64,000 bases of DNA from Anaerolineaceae bacterium (lineage in GTDB: Bacteria; Chloroflexota; Anaerolineae; Anaerolineales; Anaerolineaceae). The position numbers and the translations under genes are program-made. How positions within the stretch are numbered: the stretch's first letter is position 1; each line of letters opens with the position of its first letter. Location of the stretch: assembly GCA_020845515.1 (NCBI GenBank), contig JADLFQ010000097.1, positions 35,471-99,470 of the forward strand. The letters run 5' to 3'. The notes under the pieces were generated by a model. That model ran no database searches. It saw nothing but the letters and a program-made list of their open reading frames with translations, and was not told where the DNA came from. This document shows positions 1-9,219 of this stretch, piece after piece.

Positions 1-7
1 AAAATGC

Positions 8-36
8 TTGATTTTCGCAAACGAACGTGCTATAAC
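8..36 (+). promoter_or_regulatory. Sigma70-type promoter of the diguanylate cyclase gene
   Basis: TTGATT (8-13) and TATAAC (31-36) are separated by exactly 17 bases, and the start codon lies 48 bases further on. This is a good match to the housekeeping -35/-10 pattern. The A/T-rich leader that follows has no obvious structure. Confidence 0.5.
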
Positions 37-84
37 GAGAAATATAGAAAATAAATATCGTTTTATTACCAAAAAAGAAACCAC

Positions 85-2313
85 ATGGCTATTATTGAGA
101 GACATTTTTCCGCCCTGGCGGAACGAACGGTAAGGCTGGAGGGGATAAGCATAGTGGAGCTACATAATTTTCCAGGGATTGTACAGCGATTTGATCGAGA
201 ATTGCACTTCACTGTATTGCACCCGGTGTTTGAGGAATTTACTGAGGTGGAACCCGTTACTGTGCTGGATGCAGGCGAAGGGGTGGAGGCATTTCAAGAT
301 AAGTTGGCGGAGGGATTAAAAAACGCCTTGCGGGAGGTTTTTGATACAGGTCAGCCGAAGCAAGTGGAATATGCTGTTGCTTCGCCGGACGGGTTGACTT
401 ACCGCGAGACAAGCCTTGCGCCGGAACTGGCGCCAGATGGCAGTGTCAGCGCGGTTTTGGCAATTTCGCTGGATGTTACTGCCCGCAGACGCGTAGAGGA
501 AGCTTATCAAACACTGATTGAACATTCGTTGCAAGAATTACTTATTCTGCAGGATAGTAGAATTGTATACGCCAACTCGGCTGCCATTCAGAATAGCTGC
601 CTTGGGTTGGAAAAACTGCTCAATGCGACAGTTTCTGACATGCTTGAGTATATTCATTCTGAAGACCGGGAGATTTTTGTCAGGCTTCTTGATACAATGG
701 CAAATTTCTCCGAGCCGGTGCGTTTCACATACCGGATATTAACGCCTCAGGGCAGGCTTCGGTGGATGGACGTTTTGATTAGCCAAATTGAGTACTGTGG
801 CCGGCCCGCTTTCCAGGTTGCACAGGTGGATATTACTGAGCAAAAAGAAGCAGAGAGATGTTTGCAGGAGACGCTCTCTGACCTTCAGCAGGTGACTACT
901 TCCATTTCCGCGGCACTTTGGACAGGAGAAATAACCCCGCAGGGCAAGACCCGAACGATTTATATTTCTCCAGTGATCGAGAAAATCCTCTGCCGTCCGG
1001 TGGCATATTTTATGGCGGATCCTTTAAACAGTTGGACACAGGTTATTCACCCGGATGACCGGAAGTTTGAGGAAGAAATGGCAGAGGCTGCCTGCCGCGG
1101 TGATATGCTGTTCGAGCGTGAATACCGCATCCTTTTGCCGGATGGAGAAATTCGCTGGGTATTGGACAGCGTCAGGATAGAGCGGCTGGCGGAGGGGAAG
1201 ATCATCCTCAACGGAATGGTACTCGATATTACCAAGGCAAAAAATGCTGAAGAGGCGCTCTATCAGGCAAACGAGCAGCTCAGGTTTTCAGTGACTAAAC
1301 TTTCGGAGCGAAATCACGATGCCATTTTGATTAACGAGATGGGGGAATTGCTGCAATCTTGTCTTGATGTTGAGGAAGTCTACGAAGTTGTCCGGACATT
1401 TGGGCATAAGCTGTTGCCCGATCATTCCGGCGCACTGTATATTCTTAACGACGACGGGACCCATGCAGAAAAAGTAACGGCATGGGGCGAAACCCCGCCT
1501 GTTCTTCCGCTTTTTCAAAGCCAAATGTGCTGGGGATTGCGGCGCGGGCGGGTGCATATTTACGAAAAAGACCTGGCAATGCCGCAATGCGGCCATATTG
1601 ATGAGGTAAATGCACCGGAGGTCTCGATTTGCGTGCCGTTGATTGCCCAGGGGGAGACAATGGGAGTGCTCTACAGCGCGTGTCTGCATGCGAGACCTTT
1701 TGATCGCTGCTATCAGCTTATCACGACGATTGCGGAACGAGCGGCATTGGCAATTGCCAACCTCCGCTTGCAGGAAACGCTGCGCATGCAGGCTATTCGT
1801 GATCCGCTGACGGGTTTGTTCAATCGCCGGTATATGGATGAGAGCCTGGCGAGAGAAATGCTGCGGGCGCAGCGCCGCCAGTACAGCTTTGCAGTGGTGA
1901 TGGTTGATATTGACCATTTTAAAGTCTTTAACGACCAATACGGTCATCAGGCCGGAGATGTTTTGCTGCAAGCGTTGAGTGCGTGCCTGGTTTCGAACGT
2001 ACGTGGTGAGGATATTGTTTGCCGTTACGGTGGAGAGGAATTTGTGATTATCCTGCCCGAAATTTCCCTTGAAAAAGCCTGTAACCGGATGGAGGAGATC
2101 CGCCTGGCTGCTAAGCATCTGGGGGTGGAATATCGCGGGCAGTCTCTGGGGGGCATTACCGTTTCAATTGGAGTGGCTGCATTCCCTCAACATGGCGGCG
2201 AAACACCCTCCTTGCTGCTGGCAGCAGACCGGGCGCTTTATCAGGCGAAACAGGAAGGGCGCGATCGCGTGTGCGGCGATGCGCCCCTGGCCCCCACCTT
2301 CAAGTTATGGTAG
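85..2313 (+). CDS. PAS-PAS-PAS-GAF diguanylate cyclase
   Basis: This protein probably makes the second messenger cyclic di-GMP from two GTP in response to signals sensed by its N-terminal domains. About 742 residues: three PAS-like regions (roughly 20-135, 145-255, 270-395, each ending near a D(V/I)T PAC-type motif), a GAF-like domain (about 425-570) and a C-terminal GGDEF domain. The active-site loop reads GGEEF (about residue 650), and RGED lies five residues before it, the spacing of the RxxD inhibitory site of product-inhibited cyclases. DPLTGLFNRRY opens the domain as usual. No membrane segment is visible, so it should be cytoplasmic. It is monocistronic and convergent with the next gene. 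Enzymatic activity is likely because the loop is intact; the ligands of the PAS and GAF domains cannot be told. Confidence 0.88.
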   Translation: MAIIERHFSALAERTVRLEGISIVELHNFPGIVQRFDRELHFTVLHPVFEEFTEVEPVTVLDAGEGVEAFQDKLAEGLKNALREVFDTGQPKQVEYAVASPDGLTYRETSLAPELAPDGSVSAVLAISLDVTARRRVEEAYQTLIEHSLQELLILQDSRIVYANSAAIQNSCLGLEKLLNATVSDMLEYIHSEDREIFVRLLDTMANFSEPVRFTYRILTPQGRLRWMDVLISQIEYCGRPAFQVAQVDITEQKEAERCLQETLSDLQQVTTSISAALWTGEITPQGKTRTIYISPVIEKILCRPVAYFMADPLNSWTQVIHPDDRKFEEEMAEAACRGDMLFEREYRILLPDGEIRWVLDSVRIERLAEGKIILNGMVLDITKAKNAEEALYQANEQLRFSVTKLSERNHDAILINEMGELLQSCLDVEEVYEVVRTFGHKLLPDHSGALYILNDDGTHAEKVTAWGETPPVLPLFQSQMCWGLRRGRVHIYEKDLAMPQCGHIDEVNAPEVSICVPLIAQGETMGVLYSACLHARPFDRCYQLITTIAERAALAIANLRLQETLRMQAIRDPLTGLFNRRYMDESLAREMLRAQRRQYSFAVVMVDIDHFKVFNDQYGHQAGDVLLQALSACLVSNVRGEDIVCRYGGEEFVIILPEISLEKACNRMEEIRLAAKHLGVEYRGQSLGGITVSIGVAAFPQHGGETPSLLLAADRALYQAKQEGRDRVCGDAPLAPTFKLW

Positions 2314-2382
2314 ATACAACAAATTAAAATTCCAACCAAAAGGCGCGGCAGCTGGGCAACCCCCCCGCGTCTCGAGTTGTTT

Positions 2383-4386
2383 TTATGGGCGGGATATAAT
2401 ATCCTCCGCTGTTTGCAATACGATATCTTCCGTGCTCAGGGCATTTTTCATGTCGATAGGAACGCGGCGGGTGGGTTTTACACCAATGCCTTCCAGAAAG
2501 ATGCTGCCATTTGGCAGAGTGAAACGGCCGGTGGGCGCTTGCAAGGAGAAGCCCTCTGGCAGAAGGAACTGGCCGCGGGCGACTTCGGCTTCCACACCGG
2601 CGGTGGGGTACTGCCCTACCACTACGATGCCAGGTATCCGGCTGAAACCATAAGCTTCGATTTCACATGCACTGTAACAGTTCTGGTCTACTAATAAGAC
2701 AAGTTTTTTAAATTTGTATTGGTGGATGGAGGGAAGAACTTCATCACGCGGGCCCTCCGGTTCAAATTTGCCGGTTTTTTCACTGTAATATTCAAGCTGG
2801 CCGAGAGGAATCTTCTGGTCGTAGAGGAAACCAGCCAAACCGAGCGGCGCGCCGCCGAAGTTGAGGCGCATATCAATGATCACCCCGGTTACTCCATTGG
2901 ATTCGAAAGTGCTTAGCGCCCGTTCAAAGAGGCGGATAGCAAGATTGAGGTCATCGTAGTTGGAGTTGACACGCACATAACCAGCGCCGGATTCAAGAAT
3001 TTTGAAATCAACTGGCAAGGCATTTGGGTCGTAATTGCGCAGGAGTGAGGAAGCGGAAAAGCTGGCGCGTTCAGGTATCGCTGTGAGGGCTGCTGTCTGG
3101 CTGACCCCACCGGGGTTAATAAAGGTCAGCTCAGCCTTGGTGTCCGGAGCAGCACGCAGCAGATAGCGCGCCTGCTGATAGCGCCGTGTAAAATCTGTCG
3201 AGAAGGGACCGCTGAGCGCGACCACCTTGTCAATGGCAGTTTTTATGGCCTCGCCGTTAAACTTCAACACTTCTGCCCCCACCTGGATGCCTGCCTGACT
3301 GGCGGGGCCTTCAGACAGAACGTAGGTTACAATCACTTTGCCGTTATCCAATTCCCGGATGGCCAGACCGTACCCGCCATTGGTGGCAGTATCAAAGATC
3401 TGATTACCAATGTCGCCGCCGTCCAGCCCAACATGTCCGTCTTGAAAAGCAAAGGTGAATTCTTGCAGGGCAAGGAAGTAAGCCTGAGGGTCTTTGACTT
3501 TTTCGGCGGCCTTTACCTTTTGGCTAACGCGGTCGTACAATTGATTCCAATTGGGCTGCTTGCTCTTGATGCCATTGAAAGCGTATTCTTTCTTAAGAAT
3601 TTCGAACATCTTATCGAAGGCGGCGCTGTATGAAAGGGAAGAGAAGTCTTTGATAGCGACATCGTCCGGTTCATAAAGGGGCAGATCGTTTTCGGGAGAC
3701 TGGGAGAGGGCGAAAGGATTTTTGTCCAAATCTACGATGGAATAACCGGCTGGAATTGCGGCGGCCGGATCATCGGATGTAAAGAGCAGTCCATCTTTGC
3801 CAAAACCGGTGGGGAATGCCTGCTTGTCGTCCGGCGCCCAGACGATTAGCTTTCCGCTGATAACTTCATCATGGTTTTCTGTGTCAGTTTTTACGGAAGC
3901 CAGGTAGGTTGGCCAACCGAAAGAGGGGTCATCCCCTTCGGAGTATGGTCCGCCGGTCAGGTTGGGGGAGTAGGTGACCGCAAAGATTTGGACGCCTGGG
4001 TCATCCTTGTCATTATTGTCCACGTCATTGAATTCACCTTCAGGCTTGACCGGAAGCAACAGGCGGTAGGAAGCTTTGTTGTTTTCCGGATCGCTTTGTA
4101 GAAAGCCAAGAACCTGTCCTGCTATGGGTAGTTCCCATTCCTTGTCGCGCTTGACAAAACCGGTCATGTCATTGAGGGCGACGGCATGTTCTACATAATA
4201 TGTTTCCAGGACGAAATCATTAGAATAGGTAAATTCTCCTGTGATGACCTGGGGTCCCTCGGCGGGGCCGGCAGTCTGAGGAGATGGGGCAGCGGCAGCG
4301 GGCTGCGGGGTGAAGCCTGCGCCTGTCAGGGCTAATAGTAAAAGGATCCATAAGGTTAAAGATTTTGAAATTAAACTTTTAGGCAT
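2383..4386 (-). CDS. Secreted S41-type peptidase with non-canonical active site
   Basis: A 667-residue exported protein. The start at 4386 is chosen because AGGAGG lies 8 bases before it; an upstream in-frame start at 4431 has no such site. The N-terminus is a signal peptide (hydrophobic stretch then AAAA around residues 18-33). A PDZ-like region (roughly 335-425) precedes the S41 core. The nucleophile-like serine sits in CYSACE (about residue 573), and DGHVGL occurs before the PDZ region. Where Prc/CtpA enzymes have the catalytic Lys in an FGKG motif, this protein reads PTAG, so the Ser-Lys dyad is absent. Two cysteines flank the serine. It could be an IRBP/tricorn-like S41 enzyme using another base, or a binding protein. 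Contrast the canonical CtpA at 51735-52967. Confidence 0.75.
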   Translation of the reverse strand: MPKSLISKSLTLWILLLLALTGAGFTPQPAAAAPSPQTAGPAEGPQVITGEFTYSNDFVLETYYVEHAVALNDMTGFVKRDKEWELPIAGQVLGFLQSDPENNKASYRLLLPVKPEGEFNDVDNNDKDDPGVQIFAVTYSPNLTGGPYSEGDDPSFGWPTYLASVKTDTENHDEVISGKLIVWAPDDKQAFPTGFGKDGLLFTSDDPAAAIPAGYSIVDLDKNPFALSQSPENDLPLYEPDDVAIKDFSSLSYSAAFDKMFEILKKEYAFNGIKSKQPNWNQLYDRVSQKVKAAEKVKDPQAYFLALQEFTFAFQDGHVGLDGGDIGNQIFDTATNGGYGLAIRELDNGKVIVTYVLSEGPASQAGIQVGAEVLKFNGEAIKTAIDKVVALSGPFSTDFTRRYQQARYLLRAAPDTKAELTFINPGGVSQTAALTAIPERASFSASSLLRNYDPNALPVDFKILESGAGYVRVNSNYDDLNLAIRLFERALSTFESNGVTGVIIDMRLNFGGAPLGLAGFLYDQKIPLGQLEYYSEKTGKFEPEGPRDEVLPSIHQYKFKKLVLLVDQNCYSACEIEAYGFSRIPGIVVVGQYPTAGVEAEVARGQFLLPEGFSLQAPTGRFTLPNGSIFLEGIGVKPTRRVPIDMKNALSTEDIVLQTAEDIISRP

Positions 4387-4514
4387 TGCACCAACCTCCT
4401 GGCCGATAGATTGTTTACCCATTCTAACCAAAAATCTCTGTTTTTGCTATGCCCGCGGGATTGGTATCAATGAGCTTTTGGATGAGGAGCAAAGAGTTTC
4501 GGAAGACGATGCAA

Positions 4515-5561
4515 TTAAGGGGCGCCGAAATCGGCTGTAAAATAACTGCCATAAGCCGCGCCTGAATTAAACATGTATCCGATGCCGATTTCACTCAGGT
4601 TGGGGTTGAGCATATTGGTGCGATGTCCAGGGCTGTTCATCCAGCTATTAAAGGCAACTTGCGATCCACCCCCGGCGGCCCGGTTCTCGGCTGCATAACT
4701 GAAAGAATATCCCTGGGCGCGTATGCGCTGATCGAAAGTTGAGCCGTTGGAGCCGGTATGGCTGAAAAAGTTTTTGCAAGCCATATCGGTGCTGTGCAGA
4801 CGCGCTGCGGCTGCCAACTGCGATTGCCAGTTCAGGGACGATAAGCCCTGGTTGGCGCGCTCCTGATTGATCAAATTAAACAACGCTTGTTCTTCTGCTG
4901 TATTTCCCATTGCAGCGCAGGTGGCCGGCGGGCTGGTTGACGGGATGGAAGTATTGACGGGTGTAGGAGGTGGCGGAGGCGGGATAGTGGGCGGTATGTG
5001 GGTTGGTGTAGGGGGAAGGGAGGGTGGGATGGGGGTAGCAGCAGGTGAAATGGTGGGTGGAATGAGGGAGGCGGTGGATGTGGGAGGTTGGAATGGAGTA
5101 ACGCTGGGTACCATGGTAGTGGAGATTGCCATCGGCTGCGGTGGGGAAGGAAAGAAGGTGTTGATTTTTGGTCTTGTAGGCAGAGGTGTATTCGTTTTAA
5201 AGGGAGTGGAGGAAGGAATTTTTTCATCCAATGGAAGGGTATGGGGTGCTGGGCTGGCCTCGAGAGGCTGACTCGATAAGAGGGCTTGCGGCTGTGGCAG
5301 GGTTTCTTCGGGGAGTGGTGAGTCTGCATTGGACGGCGTTTCTGATTTGAGGCCGGGCTGTGATGTGACCGGAAGAGGTCGGAAGGGAGTGGGAGTGCCT
5401 GGTGGGAGTGTTTCTACGGGAGGGCTGACGGGTGGCGTAGGCCAGACCAGGCTGACCGTTACCGGGAGGTTGCAGGCTGCCAATAAAAACATCACAAAAA
5501 CCGCACAGAGCGGTGCCGGGTTAATTTTTTTGAAAGATGAAGCGCTTTTGTTGGACGCCAT
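4515..5561 (-). CDS. CAP/SCP-domain lipoprotein with Pro/Thr-rich stalk
   Basis: A surface lipoprotein of 348 residues. The start at 5561 follows GAAGG by 5 bases; a TTG five codons upstream is less likely. The signal peptide ends in LLAAC with the lipidated Cys at residue 30. Residues about 35-215 are a low-complexity stalk of Pro, Thr and Ser. The C-terminal part (about 220-348) is a CAP domain of the YkwD type: it has LINQERANQGL, HSTDMA, FFSHTG, and SWMNSPGHRTNML, the usual signature residues including the conserved His. CAP domains of this type are widespread in bacterial exported proteins, and their biochemical role is mostly unknown. The gene is preceded by TTGACA (5635-5640), but the -10 spacing is poor. 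Confidence 0.85.
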   Translation of the reverse strand: MASNKSASSFKKINPAPLCAVFVMFLLAACNLPVTVSLVWPTPPVSPPVETLPPGTPTPFRPLPVTSQPGLKSETPSNADSPLPEETLPQPQALLSSQPLEASPAPHTLPLDEKIPSSTPFKTNTPLPTRPKINTFFPSPPQPMAISTTMVPSVTPFQPPTSTASLIPPTISPAATPIPPSLPPTPTHIPPTIPPPPPPTPVNTSIPSTSPPATCAAMGNTAEEQALFNLINQERANQGLSSLNWQSQLAAAARLHSTDMACKNFFSHTGSNGSTFDQRIRAQGYSFSYAAENRAAGGGSQVAFNSWMNSPGHRTNMLNPNLSEIGIGYMFNSGAAYGSYFTADFGAP

Positions 5562-5703
5562 AAGTACCTTCGCCAATGAGTGAGGCTGGTATCTGCATTA
5601 TAAGGATTCTCCATACCGGCAGCGTTAACAAAACTGTCAAGCCTTGGGTTGGGAAAACCCAATCAGCCGGGAGGGGAGATGAACCTGCAGGAAAGAAGAA
5701 GGA

Positions 5704-6546
5704 TTAGATGTGGATGTGGTTGGGGGCGCTGTGTATAAATTCGCGCATGGCGTCTGTTTCCAACTGGATTTCCGCTTGGCCATGTTCTCCAAGCCATTCC
5801 AATTCGAATCCGTTGCCATTGGGATGCAGACGGTAACGTTTTCCGCATTCCGGGCAAACAACGATACCACTGCGGGTTGAAGGGGTACATGATCCGATGA
5901 CGGGACCACATTCCAGGCAGCTTACTAATCGCTGACCGGTGAGCGAGTGGCCGATGATAGACTCAAATTCACCCTGAAGCGCCATACGGATAAAAACGTT
6001 TGCCAAAAAGGGGTCAAACTGGCGTCCTTTCTCGCGCCGTAAGGTATTGCAGGCCTGGATGATAGATTTGACTGCGCGATAAGAGCGCGGGCTGGTCATG
6101 GCGTCGAAGGCATCTGCGATGGCAATAACACGCGCGTAGATGGAAATCTGATCGCCGCTGCGCCGGTAAGGGTAACCGGAGCCATCTATGCGTTCATGGT
6201 GTTCTAGAATTACTCCGTTAACAATTGTGGAAAGAGGATGATGCTGGATCAGGAGATACCCCATACGGGGGTGCTCTTTGACAAGCGCCATTTCTTCGCT
6301 CCCCAGACGACCGGGTTTTTGCAGAATGCGATCTGGAATGCCGATTTTTCCAACGTCATGTACCAATCCTCCCAGGCCGGCGATGAAAACTTCGCCCGGA
6401 GAGAAGCCGGCTTTTTCTGCCAGCCGGCCGGCGTATTGACTTACCCGCCACATGTGACCGTAAGTGTTGCTGTCACGGGCCTGAACGACTGAAGCATAGG
6501 CCAGTAGAGATTGGAGTTGGGTTGTGTTTATCGTAATTGTCGGCAT
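5704..6546 (-). CDS. HD-GYP domain protein with C-terminal zinc ribbon
   Basis: A 280-residue cytoplasmic protein, probably a cyclic di-GMP phosphodiesterase. The HD pair is at residues 63-64 (LVHDVGKIGIPD) and the GYP motif follows at HHERIDGSGYP (116-126), so the metal ligands look complete. After the HD-GYP core there is a four-cysteine segment (CLECG and CPECGKRY, about residues 210-240), probably a zinc ribbon. I place the start at 6546, with AGGA 9 bases before it; a longer reading would begin inside gatA. The gene begins 47 bases after the gatA stop, so it is likely the last gene of the gat operon. The zinc ribbon is not part of the standard HD-GYP protein and may contact a nucleic acid or partner protein. 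Confidence 0.82.
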   Translation of the reverse strand: MPTITINTTQLQSLLAYASVVQARDSNTYGHMWRVSQYAGRLAEKAGFSPGEVFIAGLGGLVHDVGKIGIPDRILQKPGRLGSEEMALVKEHPRMGYLLIQHHPLSTIVNGVILEHHERIDGSGYPYRRSGDQISIYARVIAIADAFDAMTSPRSYRAVKSIIQACNTLRREKGRQFDPFLANVFIRMALQGEFESIIGHSLTGQRLVSCLECGPVIGSCTPSTRSGIVVCPECGKRYRLHPNGNGFELEWLGEHGQAEIQLETDAMREFIHSAPNHIHI

Positions 6547-6593
6547 CCGCACATCCTGGACTACCAGCGCCGCCCCGAATCTCTGGCAATCAA

Positions 6594-8192
6594 TTATGGA
6601 TTTTGTTGTACGGCCTGCGGTATTTTCTGCCGCCATCCTTCCTGTTCCGTTGCGATTTCGTAAGCCCGGCTAATCTGCAGGAGAGCCGCCTCTGAAAAGT
6701 CCGGGCCGAGGAACTGGATTCCGATGGGCAAACCGTCTTGTGCAAAGCCGGCGGGGATGGAGATGCCCGGTATTCCGGCGTGATTTGCCGGCACGGTGAG
6801 CTGATCGGCGTATTGCATCAAAACCGAATTGCCGTAAACCGCGCCTATCGGAAAGGCCGTAGTGGGCGTCGTCGGTGTGAGCAGAGCTTGCAGACGGTAT
6901 TTTCCGGCTGGGTCGAAAGCCTGCTCAAAATCCCGGCGGATCATGGTGCGGACGCGCAGTGCTTGCTGATAGTACTGAGCGCTATATTGGGCGGCGCTGA
7001 CATACATGCCCATCAGAATGCGCAACTTTGGCTGGAGGCCAAAGCCTGCTGCACGGGTCTTGCGGTACATTTCCCGCAAATCTTGCACAGGTTGATCCGT
7101 CCGGTAACCGTACTTGACCCCATCATACCGATGCAAGTTTGATGCCGCCTCGACCCTGCTGATGACAAAAAAAGCTGGAATCCCATAACGTGTGTTCGGC
7201 ATGGGCACATCTTCAATGATTTCGGCGCCCATGCTTTTCAATAAACCGGCTGCCTGTCGCACTGTGTCTTCAAATTCTGCAGGGACGGGGCGTTGTTCGT
7301 ACCCCCCGGTTTCTGGATCGGGGAAGGTAATTCGGAAATAGTCCGGCGAGAGCCCAATGCGCATACCTTTAACACCATTTTCTAACCTGTCCAGATATTC
7401 CCCGGCGGGCAAGTTGGCGGCGGTGGCATCGTGCGAGTCAGGCCCGGCCATAGCTTGCAGGGCGAGGGCGGCGTCGGTCACGGTGCGGGTGAGCGGGCCA
7501 GGGCAGTCGAGCGAGGAGCCAAAGGCAATCATCCCATAACGGGAAACACGCCCATAGGTCGGTTTGAATCCTACCACGCCACAAAAAGCAGCCGGCTGAC
7601 GGATAGAGCCTGCCGTATCGGTGCCGAGTGAGAGGGCGGACTCCCCGGCTGCAACGGATGCAGCACTGCCGCCGGAAGAGCCGCCCGGCACCCGGGTGAG
7701 GTCCCACGGATTGCGGGTGGAGGGCTGGAAGGCGGAAGATTCAGTGGAAGACCCGTGGGTAAATTCATCCAGGTTGACCTTTCCGATCATTACTGCGCCA
7801 GCGGCCTCCCAGCGCGCGACCGGTGTGGCAGTATAAGGTGCGGAGAATCCGGACAGGATGCGCGAGGCGGCCGTGGTGGGCGTGCCTGAGACGCAAAAGA
7901 CGTCTTTAGCGGTGAAAGGCACGCCTGCCAGCGGCCCGGGGTCAATGCCGGCGGCCAGTTTTCGATCAACTTCCTCAGCTTTGGTGCGCGCCCTTTGGCT
8001 GGTCAAGGTGATGAAGGCATGGACACGCTGCGCATCTTCTGTGGTCTGCTCTCCGGGATTGAGCGTTCCGGGGCGTCCGTCTACCTGCGCGATGCGCTGG
8101 AGAGTGGACTCTAGAATCTCAAGGGCTGAAATCTGGCGTTTTTTCAGGGCTGCAACCAGATCGCGGGCAGAAAGATTACAAATTTCGGTCAT
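6594..8192 (-). CDS. gatA: Asp/Glu-tRNA amidotransferase subunit A
   Basis: The amidase subunit of GatCAB, which converts misacylated Glu-tRNA(Gln) or Asp-tRNA(Asn) to the amide form. It has the amidase-signature triad: Lys in FTAKDVFC, cis-Ser in the GGSSGGSAASVAAG loop, and the nucleophile Ser in DTAGSIRQPAAFCG. The protein has 532 residues, somewhat longer than the usual 480-490, mostly through short insertions in the N-terminal third. gatC lies immediately upstream with a 3-base gap, so the pair is translationally coupled. gatB is not in the window and is presumably encoded elsewhere. Confidence 0.96.
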   Translation of the reverse strand: MTEICNLSARDLVAALKKRQISALEILESTLQRIAQVDGRPGTLNPGEQTTEDAQRVHAFITLTSQRARTKAEEVDRKLAAGIDPGPLAGVPFTAKDVFCVSGTPTTAASRILSGFSAPYTATPVARWEAAGAVMIGKVNLDEFTHGSSTESSAFQPSTRNPWDLTRVPGGSSGGSAASVAAGESALSLGTDTAGSIRQPAAFCGVVGFKPTYGRVSRYGMIAFGSSLDCPGPLTRTVTDAALALQAMAGPDSHDATAANLPAGEYLDRLENGVKGMRIGLSPDYFRITFPDPETGGYEQRPVPAEFEDTVRQAAGLLKSMGAEIIEDVPMPNTRYGIPAFFVISRVEAASNLHRYDGVKYGYRTDQPVQDLREMYRKTRAAGFGLQPKLRILMGMYVSAAQYSAQYYQQALRVRTMIRRDFEQAFDPAGKYRLQALLTPTTPTTAFPIGAVYGNSVLMQYADQLTVPANHAGIPGISIPAGFAQDGLPIGIQFLGPDFSEAALLQISRAYEIATEQEGWRQKIPQAVQQNP

Positions 8193-8195
8193 TGT

Positions 8196-8516
8196 TTATT
8201 CCAGTGTTTGGTGGGGGATGTCAGGAACGATGATGTAACCATCCTCGAACTGTGGAACCTGGGCAAGAATATCTTCAGGGTGATCGAAGGGTATCCATTT
8301 GTCTTCTCTGGGCGTCGCGCTGACCTCAGGCGGGTAGGGTACGCCGTGCGAGGCTGGCGGAACATTTCCCTCCAGCGGGATAGCCACCAGTTCATCAATG
8401 ACATTCAGTTGGTTATTCATCTCACGCTGCAAATACCGGGCTTGTTCCTCATCCAGTTCAAAAGCTGCCAAACTCACAAGGTGGTTAAAAGCATCGCGGT
8501 CAATCTGTTCGGTCAT
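8196..8516 (-). CDS. gatC: Asp/Glu-tRNA amidotransferase subunit C
   Basis: A 106-residue protein of the GatC family, which wraps around GatA and GatB and stabilises the amidotransferase. The N-terminal part contains the family pattern of two helices (HLVSLAAFELDEEQ, then an ELVAIPLEGNVPPASHG segment). Position directly before gatA and length both fit. It is preceded 33 bases upstream by a Thr-rich membrane protein in what appears to be the same transcript. Confidence 0.92.
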   Translation of the reverse strand: MTEQIDRDAFNHLVSLAAFELDEEQARYLQREMNNQLNVIDELVAIPLEGNVPPASHGVPYPPEVSATPREDKWIPFDHPEDILAQVPQFEDGYIIVPDIPHQTLE

Positions 8517-8549
8517 AAAAATATCTGCCTTCTTGGAAAAGGGTGGTTG

Positions 8550-9125
8550 TTATGGGCATGTGCCGCCAACTGCCTCGGTAGCGATGCAGGCATCGGTAGC
8601 GATGCGGGCATCGGTAGCCTGCTGCGCTATTGCTGTCGCCGCGTCGCTGGTCACGGCAGCGGCCTGCTGTGTTTGTAGTGATTGCAAAGCTGAGAGCGTG
8701 TTTTGTGCGGCTACTGCGGTATTGTATGTATTGGTAGCGGCATAGTTGATGGTCGGTGTATAGGTGACTGTGATGGTGGGAGTGCGCGTGATGGTGGCTG
8801 TATTTGTGGGTGTGGGGGTGTTGGTGGCGGTGGGGGTAAAGGAGGGCAGTACAAAGCCGGTGGGTGAGGGCCGCAAGGTTTGGGTGGGTCTGAGTTGCGG
8901 ACCTTGTGGAGGGGTGAATCCATTTGTATCCGGCGTCCAAGTGGCGGGGAGGCTTTTAAGCGTGGCGGTAGAAGTCGGGATGGCAAGCGTAGGCGGCAGG
9001 GTGGGGGGCGGAAAGGGATTGATGCCGCTGTAGGGATTAATAAACAGCGTAAGGAATAGAAGACAAAGACCTGTCAGTGCCAGGAGTGTTACGATTGTCA
9101 GAACATCCCAGATCGTATCTTTCAT
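8550..9125 (-). CDS. Membrane-anchored Thr/Pro-rich protein
   Basis: A 191-residue protein of unknown function. One hydrophobic segment at residues about 8-30 anchors it, followed by a long extracellular low-complexity region dominated by Thr, Pro, Ser and Ala. The C-terminal part is Ala/Thr/Gln-rich and ends in a repeated ATDA unit (see the 18-base repeat) and GGTCP. GAGGAG lies 10 bases before the start. It is the first gene of the transcript carrying gatC, gatA and the HD-GYP gene, which suggests only co-transcription, not a shared function. Similar stalk sequences occur in several other proteins of this window. Confidence 0.7.
   Translation of the reverse strand: MKDTIWDVLTIVTLLALTGLCLLFLTLFINPYSGINPFPPPTLPPTLAIPTSTATLKSLPATWTPDTNGFTPPQGPQLRPTQTLRPSPTGFVLPSFTPTATNTPTPTNTATITRTPTITVTYTPTINYAATNTYNTAVAAQNTLSALQSLQTQQAAAVTSDAATAIAQQATDARIATDACIATEAVGGTCP
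8575..8618. repeat. 18-base tandem repeat, about 2.4 copies
   Basis: The unit TCGGTAGCGATGCRGGCA occurs at 8575-8592 and 8593-8610, with a partial third copy to 8618. It is in frame in the minus-strand gene and encodes repeated Ala-Thr-Asp-Ala-X-Ile. Such short repeats can change length by slippage. Confidence 0.75.
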
Positions 9126-9191
9126 CCCTGCTTAACTCCTCAATTATGCTGCGAAGACTGCAAAATGACAGGCTTCAAATACCTCATTGTC

Positions 9192-9219
9192 AGTATAACG
9201 ATGTTTTATCCGCTGTCAA
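9192..9219 (-). promoter_or_regulatory. Promoter of the Thr-rich protein / gatCA operon
   Basis: On the minus strand TTGACA (9219-9214) is followed after 16 bases by TATACT (9197-9192). The predicted transcription start is about 60 bases before the first gene of the operon. The match to consensus is strong. Confidence 0.65.

Noticed and set aside
1288..2118. 276-codon minus-strand frame opposite the GGDEF/GAF region
   Set aside because: The plus-strand protein shows all family motifs; the antisense frame has no recognisable domain or ribosome-binding site.
4867..5583. Long plus-strand frames opposite the CAP lipoprotein stalk
   Set aside because: They are the complement of a Pro/Thr-rich coding region, giving Gly/Val-rich frames with no ribosome-binding sites.
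5598..5640. TTGACA and TATAAT upstream of the CAP lipoprotein gene
   Set aside because: The two hexamers are 31 bases apart; a nearer TATGGA gives 19 bases. Neither is a standard promoter spacing.
8764..9033. Val/Gly-rich frame opposite the Thr-rich membrane protein
   Set aside because: It is an antisense artefact of the repetitive Thr/Pro codons; the minus-strand frame has signal, anchor and promoter.
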